The notes below the pieces were generated by a model. It had not been told where the DNA came from, did no database searches, and was given only the letters and a program-made list of their open reading frames with translations. A DNA stretch of 13,607 nucleotides. Source: Pseudomonadota bacterium (GTDB taxonomy: Bacteria; Pseudomonadota; Alphaproteobacteria; Rhizobiales; Devosiaceae). The DNA lies in assembly GCA_023390785.1 (NCBI GenBank), contig JAEWCE010000189.1, positions 1-13,607 on the forward strand, written 5' to 3'. Shown piece by piece: positions 1 through 6,463 of the stretch (position 1 is the first letter of the stretch; each line of letters opens with the position of its first letter). Made by a program: the position numbers and the translations under genes.

Positions 1-346
1 CGAGCGGGCTCAGCCGCTCGAGCGCCAGCAGCAGCGGCAGCGTCACGTCGTCATCGAGATCGGGCTCCGCCTCGACCACCGGCTCGGGCAGCCACGGCCC
101 GACATAGGTCTCGCGCCGGTGCCGCGCCGACTTCAGCACATCGAGGCAGAGCCGGGTGACGATCCGCACCAGATACCCCTCCGGGGCCGCGATGGCCGAC
201 CGGTCCGTGTCGAGCCAGCGCAGGAAGGCGTCCTGCACCACATCCTCGGCATCGGCGACCGAGCCGAGCATACGGTAGGCGACACGCGTGAGGCGCGGCC
301 GATGCGGCTCGAAGCTTTCGGCCGCATCGGCCCCGGGCATCGTCAT
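1..346 (-). CDS. ECF-type RNA polymerase sigma factor, probably group ECF41 (SigJ-like), 3' part outside window
   Basis: The first 115 residues are present; the gene runs off the left edge. The product should direct RNA polymerase to a small set of promoters. Seen: a sigma region 2 with RVAYRMLGS, then VADAEDVVQDAFLRW (residues about 26-45), the RIVTRLCLDVLKSAR helix of region 2.4 and the start of region 4 (LLLALERLSPL). The ATG at 346 overlaps the stop of the upstream CMD gene as ATGA, so the two are probably translationally coupled. Known: ECF41 factors sit beside carboxymuconolactone decarboxylase, oxidoreductase or epimerase genes, lack a classical anti-sigma factor and carry a SnoaL-like C-terminal regulatory domain. 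That domain would lie outside the window, so the ECF41 call rests on the partner gene, the N-terminal sequence and the promoter at 845-871. A second ATG at 340 is possible. No anti-sigma gene is visible upstream. Confidence 0.9.
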   Translation of the reverse strand, partial: MTMPGADAAESFEPHRPRLTRVAYRMLGSVADAEDVVQDAFLRWLDTDRSAIAAPEGYLVRIVTRLCLDVLKSARHRRETYVGPWLPEPVVEAEPDLDDDVTLPLLLALERLSPL

Positions 347-810
347 GCCGCCGCCCTGCGATCCTCGGCCTGTGCCGGCGGCACCACCGCAAAGCCGATG
401 TTGAGCCGGTTGAATCCGTTGATCACGCCGATCGCGAGGTTGAGGTGCACCTGCTCCTCGGGCGTGAACGCCTTGGCGACGAGCTCATACGCCTCGTCCA
501 TGTCGCGCCGGTCCATTTTGGTCAGCGCCTCGGTCCAGGCGATCGCGGCCCGCTCGCGTGGCGAATAAAGCGAGGACTCGCGCCAGGCATCGAGCTGGTA
601 GATGCGCGCTTCGGTCTCGCCGTCGGCACGCGCTTCGCGCGTGTGCCAGACCATGCAGCCGGCGCAGCCGTTGATCTGGCTGGCGCGGATTTCGACGAGG
701 TAAACGAGGCTCTTTTCGAGCACGCCCGAGGCACCGATCGCAGTGCCGAAATCGATCAGCTTCTGCACCGGGTTGCCGGCGACGGCATAGGGGTTGATGT
801 GGGTGCTCAT
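343..810 (-). CDS. Carboxymuconolactone decarboxylase (CMD) family, AhpD-like peroxidase/disulfide protein
   Basis: A 155-residue cytosolic protein of the AhpD/CMD fold, a family whose members reduce peroxides or act on lactones through a CxxC pair. Seen: the core helix EIRASQINGCAGCMVWH, with the redox pair C49/C52 and H56, and E40 ahead of it as in AhpD-type active sites. The later part (ERAAIAWTEALT, then EEQVHLNLAIGVINGFNRLNIGF) is the usual all-helical ending. The ATG at 810 is preceded by AGGAG six bases upstream; the open frame continues to 999, but that extension translates the promoter and repeat region and is not credible. The gene precedes and overlaps the sigma factor by four bases and sits behind a perfect ECF41 promoter match, so I infer it is the main target of that sigma factor. 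The substrate is unknown. A role in oxidative or reactive-electrophile stress is plausible but not shown by the sequence. Confidence 0.93.
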   Translation of the reverse strand: MSTHINPYAVAGNPVQKLIDFGTAIGASGVLEKSLVYLVEIRASQINGCAGCMVWHTREARADGETEARIYQLDAWRESSLYSPRERAAIAWTEALTKMDRRDMDEAYELVAKAFTPEEQVHLNLAIGVINGFNRLNIGFAVVPPAQAEDRRAAA

Positions 811-844
811 CTCTTGCTCCTGTTTCGCATGTGAACGAGGAGAA

Positions 845-871
845 GACGAGGCAGGGTCACCGGATGTGACA
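845..871 (-). promoter_or_regulatory. ECF41-type promoter, TGTCACA-N16-CGTC
   Basis: On the minus strand TGTCACA (871-865) is followed by exactly 16 bases and CGTC (848-845), 35 bases ahead of the CMD start codon. This is the -35/-10 signature reported for ECF41 sigma factors, as I recall it. Position and orientation are right for driving the CMD-sigma pair, giving a leader of roughly 27 bases that includes the AGGAG ribosome binding site. A TGACA/TGTCA half-palindrome overlaps the -35 element. Confidence 0.8.
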
Positions 872-936
872 TGTGTCAGGAGAAATCTTGCACTCGGCTC
901 TTCGGACAGACCAGGCGAGTGGCCGCACCTAAGAGT

Positions 937-1014
937 GTCATCCCCGCGCAAGCGGGGACCCATCTGGCCGCTGGTGCAAGGTGATAGGTGGCTCCCCACT
1001 TGCGCGGAGATGAC
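937..1014. repeat. Inverted pair of REP-like palindromes
   Basis: Two 28-bp arms, 937-964 and 987-1014, are reverse complements at 24 of 28 positions and are separated by 22 bp. Each arm is itself a small hairpin: the left arm is CCCCGC-GCAA-GCGGGG (942-957) with a GNRA-type loop, and the right arm is the same with one G-U and one U-G pair on the minus strand. The pattern (TCATCCCCGCGCAAGCGGGGACCCAT) is the kind of dispersed extragenic palindrome common in alphaproteobacterial genomes. It lies between the typA stop and the ECF41 promoter and could also end typA transcription, although there is no T-run. Confidence 0.8.
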
Positions 1015-1074
1015 CCCTGGCAGTCCAGCTTCGCATCCCCCTCCCGCGCAAACCGGCGAGGAGTCCGATGCTCG

Positions 1075-2889
1075 CTACGCGCTCGCTCGTGCCCGGAATT
1101 GCTTCTTGCGCTCGTTTGGGTCGAGCCAGATCTTGCGCAGGCGGATCGACTTCGGCGTGACCTCGACATACTCGTCGTCGGCGATGTAGCCGAGCGACTG
1201 CTCGAGCGTGAGCTTCTTGGGCGTGGTCAGGCGCACCGCCTCGTCCTTGGAGTGGGTGCGGATGTTGGTGAGCTGCTTGCCCTTGATCGGATTGACTTCG
1301 AGATCGTTGTCGCGCGTGTGCTCGCCGATGATCATGCCCTCGTACACCTCGACGCCCGGGTCGATCATCATCGGACCGCGGTCTTCGAGGTTCCATAGCG
1401 CATAGGCCACGGCAGTGCCGTTGGCATTGGAGATGAGGACGCCCGTGCGGCGGCCGGGCAGCGCGCCCTTGTACGGCTGGTACTCGTGGAACAGCCGGTT
1501 GAAGATCGCCGTTCCACGCGTGTCGCTGAGCAGCTCCGGCTGGTAGCCGATGAGCGAACGGGTCGGCACGTAAAAGCGCAGCCGCGTGCGGCCGGTGCCC
1601 GAGGGGCGCATGTCGACGAGGTCGCCCTTGCGCTCGGTGAGCTTCTGCACCACGACGCCGGAATGTTCGTCGTCGACGTCGATGATCACTTCCTCGACCG
1701 GCTCGAGCTTCTGCCCGTCCTCCTCGCGCAGCACCACGCGCGGCCGGCCGATGGTGAGCTCGAAGCCTTCGCGGCGCATGTTCTCGATCAACACCGCAAG
1801 CTGCAATTCGCCGCGCCCTGCCACCTCGAACGAATCTGAGTCAGTGCCTTCGGTGACGCGGATGGCGACGTTGCCCTCGGCTTCGCGCAGCAGCCGGTCG
1901 CGGATGACCCGGCTCTGCACCTTGTCGCCCTCGCGGCCGGCGAGCGGCCCGTCATTGATGCGGAAGGTGACCGACAGCGTCGGCGGATCGATCGGCTTGG
2001 CCGGCAGCGGCTCGTTGTTGGTCGGCACGGTGATGGTGTTGGCGACCTTCGACTCCTCGAGGCCGGCGATGGCCACGATGTCGCCCGCTTCGGCCACGTC
2101 GATCGGCGTGCGCTCGAGGCCGCGGAAGGCGAGCACCTTGCTGACGCGGCCCTTTTCGACTTCCTTGCCGTCGCGGCTCAGCGAATGCACGGCATCGCCG
2201 GCCTTGACGCTGCCCGAGGTGATGCGGCCGGTGAGCAGGCGCCCGAGGAAGGGGTTGCGCTCGATGGTGGTGACCAGCATGCGGAACGGCCCCTCTTCCA
2301 CCTTCGGCTCCGGCACGTATTCGACCACCTTGTCGAGCAGCGGCGCCAGCGATTCCTTGGGGCCCTGCGGCTCGGCCGCCATCCAGCCCTGCTTGCCCGA
2401 GCCGTAGAGCACCGGGAAGTCGAGTTGCTCGGGCTTGGCATCGAGCGCGATGAAGAGGTCGAAGATCTCTTCCAGCACCTCGAGATGGCGCGCGTCGGGA
2501 CGGTCGATCTTGTTGATGGCGACGATGGGCCTCAGGCCCTGCGCCAATGCCTTGCCGAGGACGAATTTGGTCTGCGGCATCGGCCCTTCGGCGGCGTCCA
2601 CCAGGATCACGACACCGTCGACCATCGACAGGATGCGCTCGACCTCGCCGCCGAAATCGGCGTGGCCGGGCGTATCGACGATATTGATGCGGGTGTCCTT
2701 CCACACCAGCGACGTCACCTTGGCGAGGATGGTGATGCCGCGCTCGCGCTCGAGGTCGTTGGAATCCATGGCGCGTTCCTCGACGCGCTGGTTTTCGCGG
2801 AACGAGCCCGACTGCCTGAGCAGCACGTCGATGAGGGTGGTCTTGCCATGGTCGACATGGGCGATGATCGCGATGTTGCGCAACGCCAT
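1075..2889 (-). CDS. typA: Translational GTPase TypA/BipA
   Basis: A 604-residue ribosome-associated GTPase of the EF-G/LepA superfamily, full length for TypA. It binds ribosomes and helps late 50S assembly and growth under stress or cold. Seen: P-loop AHVDHGKT (residues 10-17), switch I RERGITI (48-54), DTPGH (72-76) and NKID (126-129). Beta-barrel domain II follows around 200-300 (GRITSGSVKAGD), then the EF-G-like domains III and V and the BipA-specific C-terminal part (RSLIGYQPELLSDTRGTA; PKKLTLEQSLGYIADDEYVEVTP). The ATG at 2889 has AGGCGG about nine bases upstream and starts with the family-typical MALRNIAIIAHVDHGK, so the start is secure. It appears to be a single-gene unit with its own promoter at 2930-2958. 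Nothing is odd about the gene. Confidence 0.98.
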   Translation of the reverse strand: MALRNIAIIAHVDHGKTTLIDVLLRQSGSFRENQRVEERAMDSNDLERERGITILAKVTSLVWKDTRINIVDTPGHADFGGEVERILSMVDGVVILVDAAEGPMPQTKFVLGKALAQGLRPIVAINKIDRPDARHLEVLEEIFDLFIALDAKPEQLDFPVLYGSGKQGWMAAEPQGPKESLAPLLDKVVEYVPEPKVEEGPFRMLVTTIERNPFLGRLLTGRITSGSVKAGDAVHSLSRDGKEVEKGRVSKVLAFRGLERTPIDVAEAGDIVAIAGLEESKVANTITVPTNNEPLPAKPIDPPTLSVTFRINDGPLAGREGDKVQSRVIRDRLLREAEGNVAIRVTEGTDSDSFEVAGRGELQLAVLIENMRREGFELTIGRPRVVLREEDGQKLEPVEEVIIDVDDEHSGVVVQKLTERKGDLVDMRPSGTGRTRLRFYVPTRSLIGYQPELLSDTRGTAIFNRLFHEYQPYKGALPGRRTGVLISNANGTAVAYALWNLEDRGPMMIDPGVEVYEGMIIGEHTRDNDLEVNPIKGKQLTNIRTHSKDEAVRLTTPKKLTLEQSLGYIADDEYVEVTPKSIRLRKIWLDPNERKKQFRARASA

Positions 2890-2929
2890 TTGCGGGCCGC
2901 CTAACGATAAAGGGAGAGAAGTGCGGGCT

Positions 2930-2958
2930 CACATAGTGGCAGAAGCCCCAATTCTCAA
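2930..2958 (-). promoter_or_regulatory. Candidate sigma-70 promoter of typA
   Basis: On the minus strand TTGAGA (2958-2953), a 17-base spacer and TATGTG (2935-2930) lie about 40 bases before the typA ATG. The -35 matches the consensus at five of six positions. The -10 matches at three, which is usual for alphaproteobacterial promoters. Predicted from sequence only. Confidence 0.5.
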
Positions 2959-3017
2959 GCGATTTCGCTGCATAAGGGGGCTGCGCGGCGATATGGCGTT
3001 AATTTCGGGCTGGTTTA

Positions 3018-3050
3018 CCGGCCCCGGACGGCTCGGCCCCCGGCGGCCGG
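3018..3050 (-). terminator. GC-rich hairpin after the GGDEF-EAL gene, possible terminator
   Basis: CCGGCC (3018-3023) pairs with GGCCGG (3045-3050), and an inner CCGG (3024-3027) with CCGG (3040-3043), giving a stem of about 10 pairs with one bulge, starting eight bases after the stop codon. No T-run follows on the minus strand, so it is at best a weak intrinsic terminator or an mRNA 3'-end stabiliser. Confidence 0.35.
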
Positions 3051-3057
3051 GCGCAGG

Positions 3058-5172
3058 TCAGCTCGCGCGCCTGAAGGCGAGCGGCTGGGCTTCGCGGGCC
3101 AGGAGCGCCAGCACCTCGCCCGGCTCGAGCGGCGGCGAGAACAAGAACCCCTGGACCTCGTTGCAGCCCTGCTCGCGCACCGCCTGCAACTGTTCTTCGG
3201 TCTCGACGCCCTCGGCGGTGGTCGACATGCCCAGCGAATGGCCGAGCCCGATCACCGCCTTGATGATGGCGAGGCTGTCGCCCCGGCTCTCGAGGTCGCG
3301 CATGAAGGAGCGGTCGATCTTGATCTTGTCGAACGGGAAGGCGCGCAGATAGCTCAGCGAGGAATAGCCGGTGCCGAAATCGTCCATCGAGATGCGCACC
3401 CCGATGGCACGCAGCCGGTGCAGGGTCTGCAGCGTCTGCTCGTTGTCGTTGAGCATCAGCGATTCGGTGATCTCGAGTTCGAGCCGCGTCGGCGGCAGGC
3501 CGGTTTCGGCGAGGATGCCATGTACGGTTTCGAACAGATGCTTGTTCTTGAACTGCACCGGCGACAGATTGACCGCGACGCGCGCCTTGGTCGGCCAGTG
3601 CACCGCTGCCGCGCAAGCCTCGCGCAGCACCCACTCGCCGATCGGCACGATCAGCCCGGTTTCCTCGGCGATGGGAATGAACTCGACCGGCGAGATGGCC
3701 TCGCCGTCATGCGTCCAGCGCAGCAGCGCCTCGAAGCAGGTGACGCGATTTTCCTTGAGCCCGACCAGCGGCTGGAACACCAGCCGCAATTCGCGTGCCG
3801 CCAGCGCCGCGCGCAGATTGGCCTCGATCATGCGCCGCTTCTGGATCGCGGCGTCCATGTCCTTTTCGAAGAAGTGGTAGGTCGAGCGCCCTTCCGACTT
3901 GGCGCGATAGAGCGCCATGTCGGCATTCTTCATCAGCACGTCGGTCGTCTCGCCGTCCTGCGGCGCGATGGCGATGCCCACGCTGGCGCCGATGGCGATC
4001 TGGTGGCCGTCGATGTTGAACGGCGACGACATCGCCTTGACGATGCGCTCAGCGATCATGGCTGCGTCGGACGGCTTGTCGATCGGCCTGAGCAGCAGCG
4101 AGAACTCGTCGCCGCCCAGCCGCGCGATGACGTCCGTCTCGCGCGTCGTGCCCCACAGCCGGGCCGAGGCCTGCTTCAGCAGTTTGTCGCCGATGGCGTG
4201 GCCAAGCTGGTCGTTGACCGATTTGAAATGGTCGAGGTCGATGCACAGCACCGCGATCTTCTCGCCGCGGTCGATGCCGGCTTCCGACGCCGCCATTTCG
4301 TCGAGGAACTGGCTGCGGTTGGGCAACTCGGTCAGCGCGTCGTGCCGCGCCAGGTGCTGGATGCGCGCCTCCTGCTGGCGCTGCTCGGTGATATCCTCGT
4401 GCGTCGACACGAACCCGCCATCAGCCATCGGATGATGCTGCATCATGATGATGCGCTGGCTGAACTCGACGATGGTCTTGTCGTACTGGCCGCGCGCGAT
4501 GACCTCGTGCCGCCAGCGTACATATTCCTCGCGGCTGGTGGCCTGGCTCGAATGCATGCCGTTGTCGAACAGATGCCCGAGAATGGCATCGAGCGGCGTG
4601 CCGGGCTTCACCAGTTCGTCGGGCAGCGCGTAGATGCGGGCGTAGGGGGCGTTGCAGATCACCAGCCGGCCCTGCGGGTCGAACATGCACAGGCCCTGGG
4701 AAATATTGTTCACCGCCGCGTCGAGCCGTAGGTTCTGCCGCTCGAGCTCGTGCTTGCGCCGCTCGCTCACCTCGTTGGCGGCGATCTCCTCGGTCACGTC
4801 CTCATGCGTCACCACCCAGCCGAGGCCGGGCGAATAGATGTGCGCCGTCTCGATGGTGCGGTTGCCCAGCAGCCGCTCGCGCGATTTGTAGCGCTGCCCG
4901 CCGCGGTTGTTGCGCAGCTCTTTCTTGTAGGCGGTGAGGAATTGCCGCGGCGTCAGCCCGCTATGGTGGCCGAGCTCGTTGGCGAGCGTGGCGGCTTCCT
5001 CGAGCCCCATGCCCTTGTAGATGCGCTCGGGTGGGAACCCGTAGATGTCGAGATAGTGCCGGTTCCACATGACGAGCTTGAATTCGCTCGACCACACGCA
5101 GAAGCCGTAGGGAATATTCTCCAGAGCTGCATCGAGCAGCAAAGCGCTATCTGAATGGCCCGCTGGTGCCAT
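3058..5172 (-). CDS. Bifunctional-type diguanylate cyclase/phosphodiesterase, PAS-PAS-GGDEF-EAL
   Basis: A 704-residue cytosolic c-di-GMP enzyme with no signal peptide or membrane segment. Two PAS domains of the PAS_7 kind lie at about 10-130 and 150-265; each ends in the repeated THED[VI]TE motif that leads into a linker helix. The cyclase domain (about 275-435) has an intact GGDEF (353-357) and an RETD inhibition site (344-347) exactly five residues before it, so it should be able both to make c-di-GMP and to be inhibited by it. The EAL domain (about 450-695) keeps EALLRW (481-486), NLSP, ELEITES, DDFGTG (597-602), KIDRSF and TAEGVET, so the hydrolase side also looks active. I chose the ATG at 5172, with GGTGAG seven bases upstream, over in-frame TTG (5190) or GTG (5184) starts. 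Net direction of activity and the PAS ligand cannot be read from sequence. It is probably transcribed alone. Confidence 0.96.
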   Translation of the reverse strand: MAPAGHSDSALLLDAALENIPYGFCVWSSEFKLVMWNRHYLDIYGFPPERIYKGMGLEEAATLANELGHHSGLTPRQFLTAYKKELRNNRGGQRYKSRERLLGNRTIETAHIYSPGLGWVVTHEDVTEEIAANEVSERRKHELERQNLRLDAAVNNISQGLCMFDPQGRLVICNAPYARIYALPDELVKPGTPLDAILGHLFDNGMHSSQATSREEYVRWRHEVIARGQYDKTIVEFSQRIIMMQHHPMADGGFVSTHEDITEQRQQEARIQHLARHDALTELPNRSQFLDEMAASEAGIDRGEKIAVLCIDLDHFKSVNDQLGHAIGDKLLKQASARLWGTTRETDVIARLGGDEFSLLLRPIDKPSDAAMIAERIVKAMSSPFNIDGHQIAIGASVGIAIAPQDGETTDVLMKNADMALYRAKSEGRSTYHFFEKDMDAAIQKRRMIEANLRAALAARELRLVFQPLVGLKENRVTCFEALLRWTHDGEAISPVEFIPIAEETGLIVPIGEWVLREACAAAVHWPTKARVAVNLSPVQFKNKHLFETVHGILAETGLPPTRLELEITESLMLNDNEQTLQTLHRLRAIGVRISMDDFGTGYSSLSYLRAFPFDKIKIDRSFMRDLESRGDSLAIIKAVIGLGHSLGMSTTAEGVETEEQLQAVREQGCNEVQGFLFSPPLEPGEVLALLAREAQPLAFRRAS

Positions 5173-5239
5173 CTTCGAGCTCACCCGCAATCGTCCCCAA
5201 CCCCGACGCTGGGCGAACGCTAGCCGCGCAGGCTTAATA

Positions 5240-5253
5240 AGCGCTTAAGCGCT
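5240..5253. other. Perfect 14-bp palindrome upstream of the GGDEF-EAL gene
   Basis: AGCGCTTAAGCGCT is its own reverse complement. It lies 67 bp upstream of the GGDEF-EAL start and 51 bp downstream of the last exported-protein gene, in an otherwise AT-richer patch (GGCTTAATAAGCGCTTAAGCG). It could be an operator overlapping the promoter or a small transcript-end hairpin. No known regulator is assigned. Confidence 0.4.
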
Positions 5254-5304
5254 GCAATCGATTACACCGCGCTGCCGCCGGGGCCGCTGCCGGTCACCAT
5301 CCGG

Positions 5305-5709
5305 TTACTGCAGCCCGACCTTGAGCATCTGGATTTCGGCCTTGAGGCGGGCGATTTCGAGGTCGTAGAGGCGGGCGCAATCGAGCCGTTTCGGTGTCGA
5401 GCCGAGCGGAATGATGATGCGCGCATAGCCGATGGCGCCCTGGCTGGTGGGCCCCGTCGGGGGTGCTGCGTACGTATCGATGTCGCCGCCCGCGACCCCG
5501 AAATCGAGGTAGCCGCCGGAGGAATTGACCGATTGCGTGCAGCGCACGCCCTCCGAGGTGGTGATCGAATCCTCGCCGCCGGGTCCGGTGGGCGGTGACG
5601 GCAGGAACAGCCCGTCACCGGCCAGGGCCGAGCCGGCGCCCAGTATAAGTGCCGCACACGCGAGGCAGGACCGTACTGTCCAGATCCCTGGGTTGAACGC
5701 ACACGCCAA
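5305..5709 (-). CDS. Small exported protein with C-terminal amphipathic helix, family not recognised
   Basis: A 134-residue product with a signal peptide (CLACAALILGAGSALA, cleavage near residue 30). It continues with a Gly/Pro-rich stretch (FLPSPPTGPGGED) and a compact segment holding C57 and C111, likely a disulfide. The end is PKRLDCARLYDLEIARLKAEIQMLKVG, whose Leu/Ile spacing suggests a short coiled coil. The only workable start is TTG at 5709; it has AAGGAGAGG at ideal spacing, and no ATG or GTG lies between it and the signal peptide. The start lies 95 bp inside the upstream exported-protein gene in another frame, so both the SD and most of the signal peptide are dual-coding. It is the last gene of the four-gene exported cluster. 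The alphaproteobacterial look of the DCxRLYxLE ending suggests a conserved secreted family, but I cannot name it. Function is unknown; surface or periplasmic assembly is only an inference from its neighbours. Confidence 0.72.
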   Translation of the reverse strand: MACAFNPGIWTVRSCLACAALILGAGSALAGDGLFLPSPPTGPGGEDSITTSEGVRCTQSVNSSGGYLDFGVAGGDIDTYAAPPTGPTSQGAIGYARIIIPLGSTPKRLDCARLYDLEIARLKAEIQMLKVGLQ

Positions 5710-6013
5710 TTGTCCTCTCCTTGCGGGATGGATCGATGCGGAATGTGACGATGACCTGCCGGCTGCTGCCGGGTGCCAGCGTGACCTCCGGGAAATTGAC
5801 CTCGGCGTCCGCCGCCGCGACGCGAAATCTGGCGTCCATCGGCAGCACAACGAAGGTCATGCGGCCCGGATACGGGTTGCCGACAGTCAGCCGGAAGCCC
5901 TTGACGTCGCTGGGCGTCGCACCGGCCGCATGCATTGGCGACAGCGACTGCGCCGCGGCGGGCGCGGCCGCGAGGGCAAAGGCAACGGCAATGGCGATGG
6001 GCGTCAGCTGCAT
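5615..6013 (-). CDS. Exported Ig-like/chaperone-like beta-sandwich protein, hypothetical
   Basis: A 132-residue protein with a clear signal peptide (MQLTPIAIAVAFALAAAPAAAQS). The mature part reads as one beta-sandwich of alternating strands: GFRLTVGNPYPGRMTFVVLP, then EVTLAPGSSRQVIVTF, a pattern seen in periplasmic Ig-like and PapD-like domains. Cys105 and Cys120 near the end (GVCVQP, RVCGTY) could form a disulfide. The ATG at 6013 overlaps the stop of the upstream gene by 10 bases (ATGCAGCTGA) and has no SD closer than AGGA 11 bases away, so translation is probably coupled. Its last 95 bases also encode the start of the next gene. It lacks the conserved Arg/Lys pocket by which I would call a true pilus chaperone, so the chaperone idea rests on fold resemblance and on standing next to two pilin-like genes. 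Confidence 0.78.
   Translation of the reverse strand: MQLTPIAIAVAFALAAAPAAAQSLSPMHAAGATPSDVKGFRLTVGNPYPGRMTFVVLPMDARFRVAAADAEVNFPEVTLAPGSSRQVIVTFRIDPSRKERTIGVCVQPRDLDSTVLPRVCGTYTGRRLGPGR
5714..5722 (-). promoter_or_regulatory. Strong ribosome binding site embedded in an upstream coding region
   Basis: AAGGAGAGG on the minus strand, with the AGGAG core seven bases before a TTG codon at 5709. The same bases encode Lys-Glu-Arg in the upstream gene (DPSRKERTIG). This site is the main reason for accepting the TTG start of the 134-residue exported protein. Confidence 0.65.
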
Positions 6014-6029
6014 GAGATCGAGGTCCTGG
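6004..6029 (-). repeat. Second copy of the gene-junction motif
   Basis: On the minus strand CCAGGAC, nine bases, then ATGCAGCTGA. The last ten bases are at once the end of one gene (Cys-Ser-stop) and the start of the next (Met-Gln-Leu). The same arrangement, with the same nine-base gap, occurs at 6438-6463. Confidence 0.75.
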
Positions 6030-6447
6030 TGCTGTAGCTGCCCTGCCGGAAGCCGCCCGGCGCAGTGACGCGATCGTCGAGGACCAGCGTCACCACCGCC
6101 GCCAGCGGCACCGCAAAGCTGCGCTGCGAGCCGCTGAAGCTCGAACTGCTGGATGTCCCCAGCAGCCATGTCGCGCTGTAGCGCTGTTCGACCACGGCGC
6201 TGCCGGCGGCAAAGCCGGCGGGCCAGGTGTCGAGCGTCGGCGACGATAGCGTCACGGTCGTCCCCAGCAGGTTGCTGAGGTTGGTGACGACGACCACCGA
6301 GGCGGCTCCCGCTTCGCTCGTTAGCACCGTGCTGTCGGACGGGCTGAGCTTCAGCACGCCGGGCGTCGACAGCCCGACGCTGCAATCGGCGAGCGCCGGC
6401 GTCGCGCAGAGCCCGGCAATCAGGGCAAGCGCCGCGCTCAGCTGCAT
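6004..6447 (-). CDS. Exported pilin-like protein, second tandem paralogue
   Basis: A 147-residue protein with signal peptide MQLSAALALIAGLCATPALA, cleaved before DCSVG. The mature part is rich in Ser/Thr/Val/Leu with no charged core, as in beta-strand surface subunits. It pairs with the upstream gene at several points: a Cys near the mature N-terminus (C22), PG[VI][LM]xLS, a [LA][SA]PTL block in mid-protein, and the ending GGFxQGxYxxRTxxxCS with the other Cys (C146). The Cys pair probably forms a disulfide joining the two ends, as in type 1 and CsuA/B-like pilins. A serine run (GTSSSSSFSGS, 97-107) is specific to this copy. Start and stop both sit in identical ATGCAGCTGA overlaps, so it is locked into one operon with its neighbours. 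The exact family is not recognised; fimbrial or spore-coat-U-like is the closest resemblance. Confidence 0.8.
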   Translation of the reverse strand: MQLSAALALIAGLCATPALADCSVGLSTPGVLKLSPSDSTVLTSEAGAASVVVVTNLSNLLGTTVTLSSPTLDTWPAGFAAGSAVVEQRYSATWLLGTSSSSSFSGSQRSFAVPLAAVVTLVLDDRVTAPGGFRQGSYSTRTSISCS

Positions 6448-6463
6448 GTCAGCACCGTCCTGG
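6438..6463 (-). repeat. First copy of the gene-junction motif
   Basis: CCAGGAC, nine bases, then ATGCAGCTGA on the minus strand; the ten-base core is a start/stop overlap between two exported-protein genes. The matching copy is at 6004-6029. The CCAGGAC lies where a weak AGGA ribosome binding site would help re-initiation. Confidence 0.75.

Noticed and set aside
811..999. N-terminal extension of the CMD protein by 63 residues
   Set aside because: It translates the ECF41 promoter and the REP-like repeat, and a good AGGAG site with ATG exists at 810.
3238..4731. A 497-codon open frame on the plus strand
   Set aside because: Antisense to the GGDEF-EAL coding region with fully conserved motifs on the minus strand; low-complexity composition typical of a shadow.
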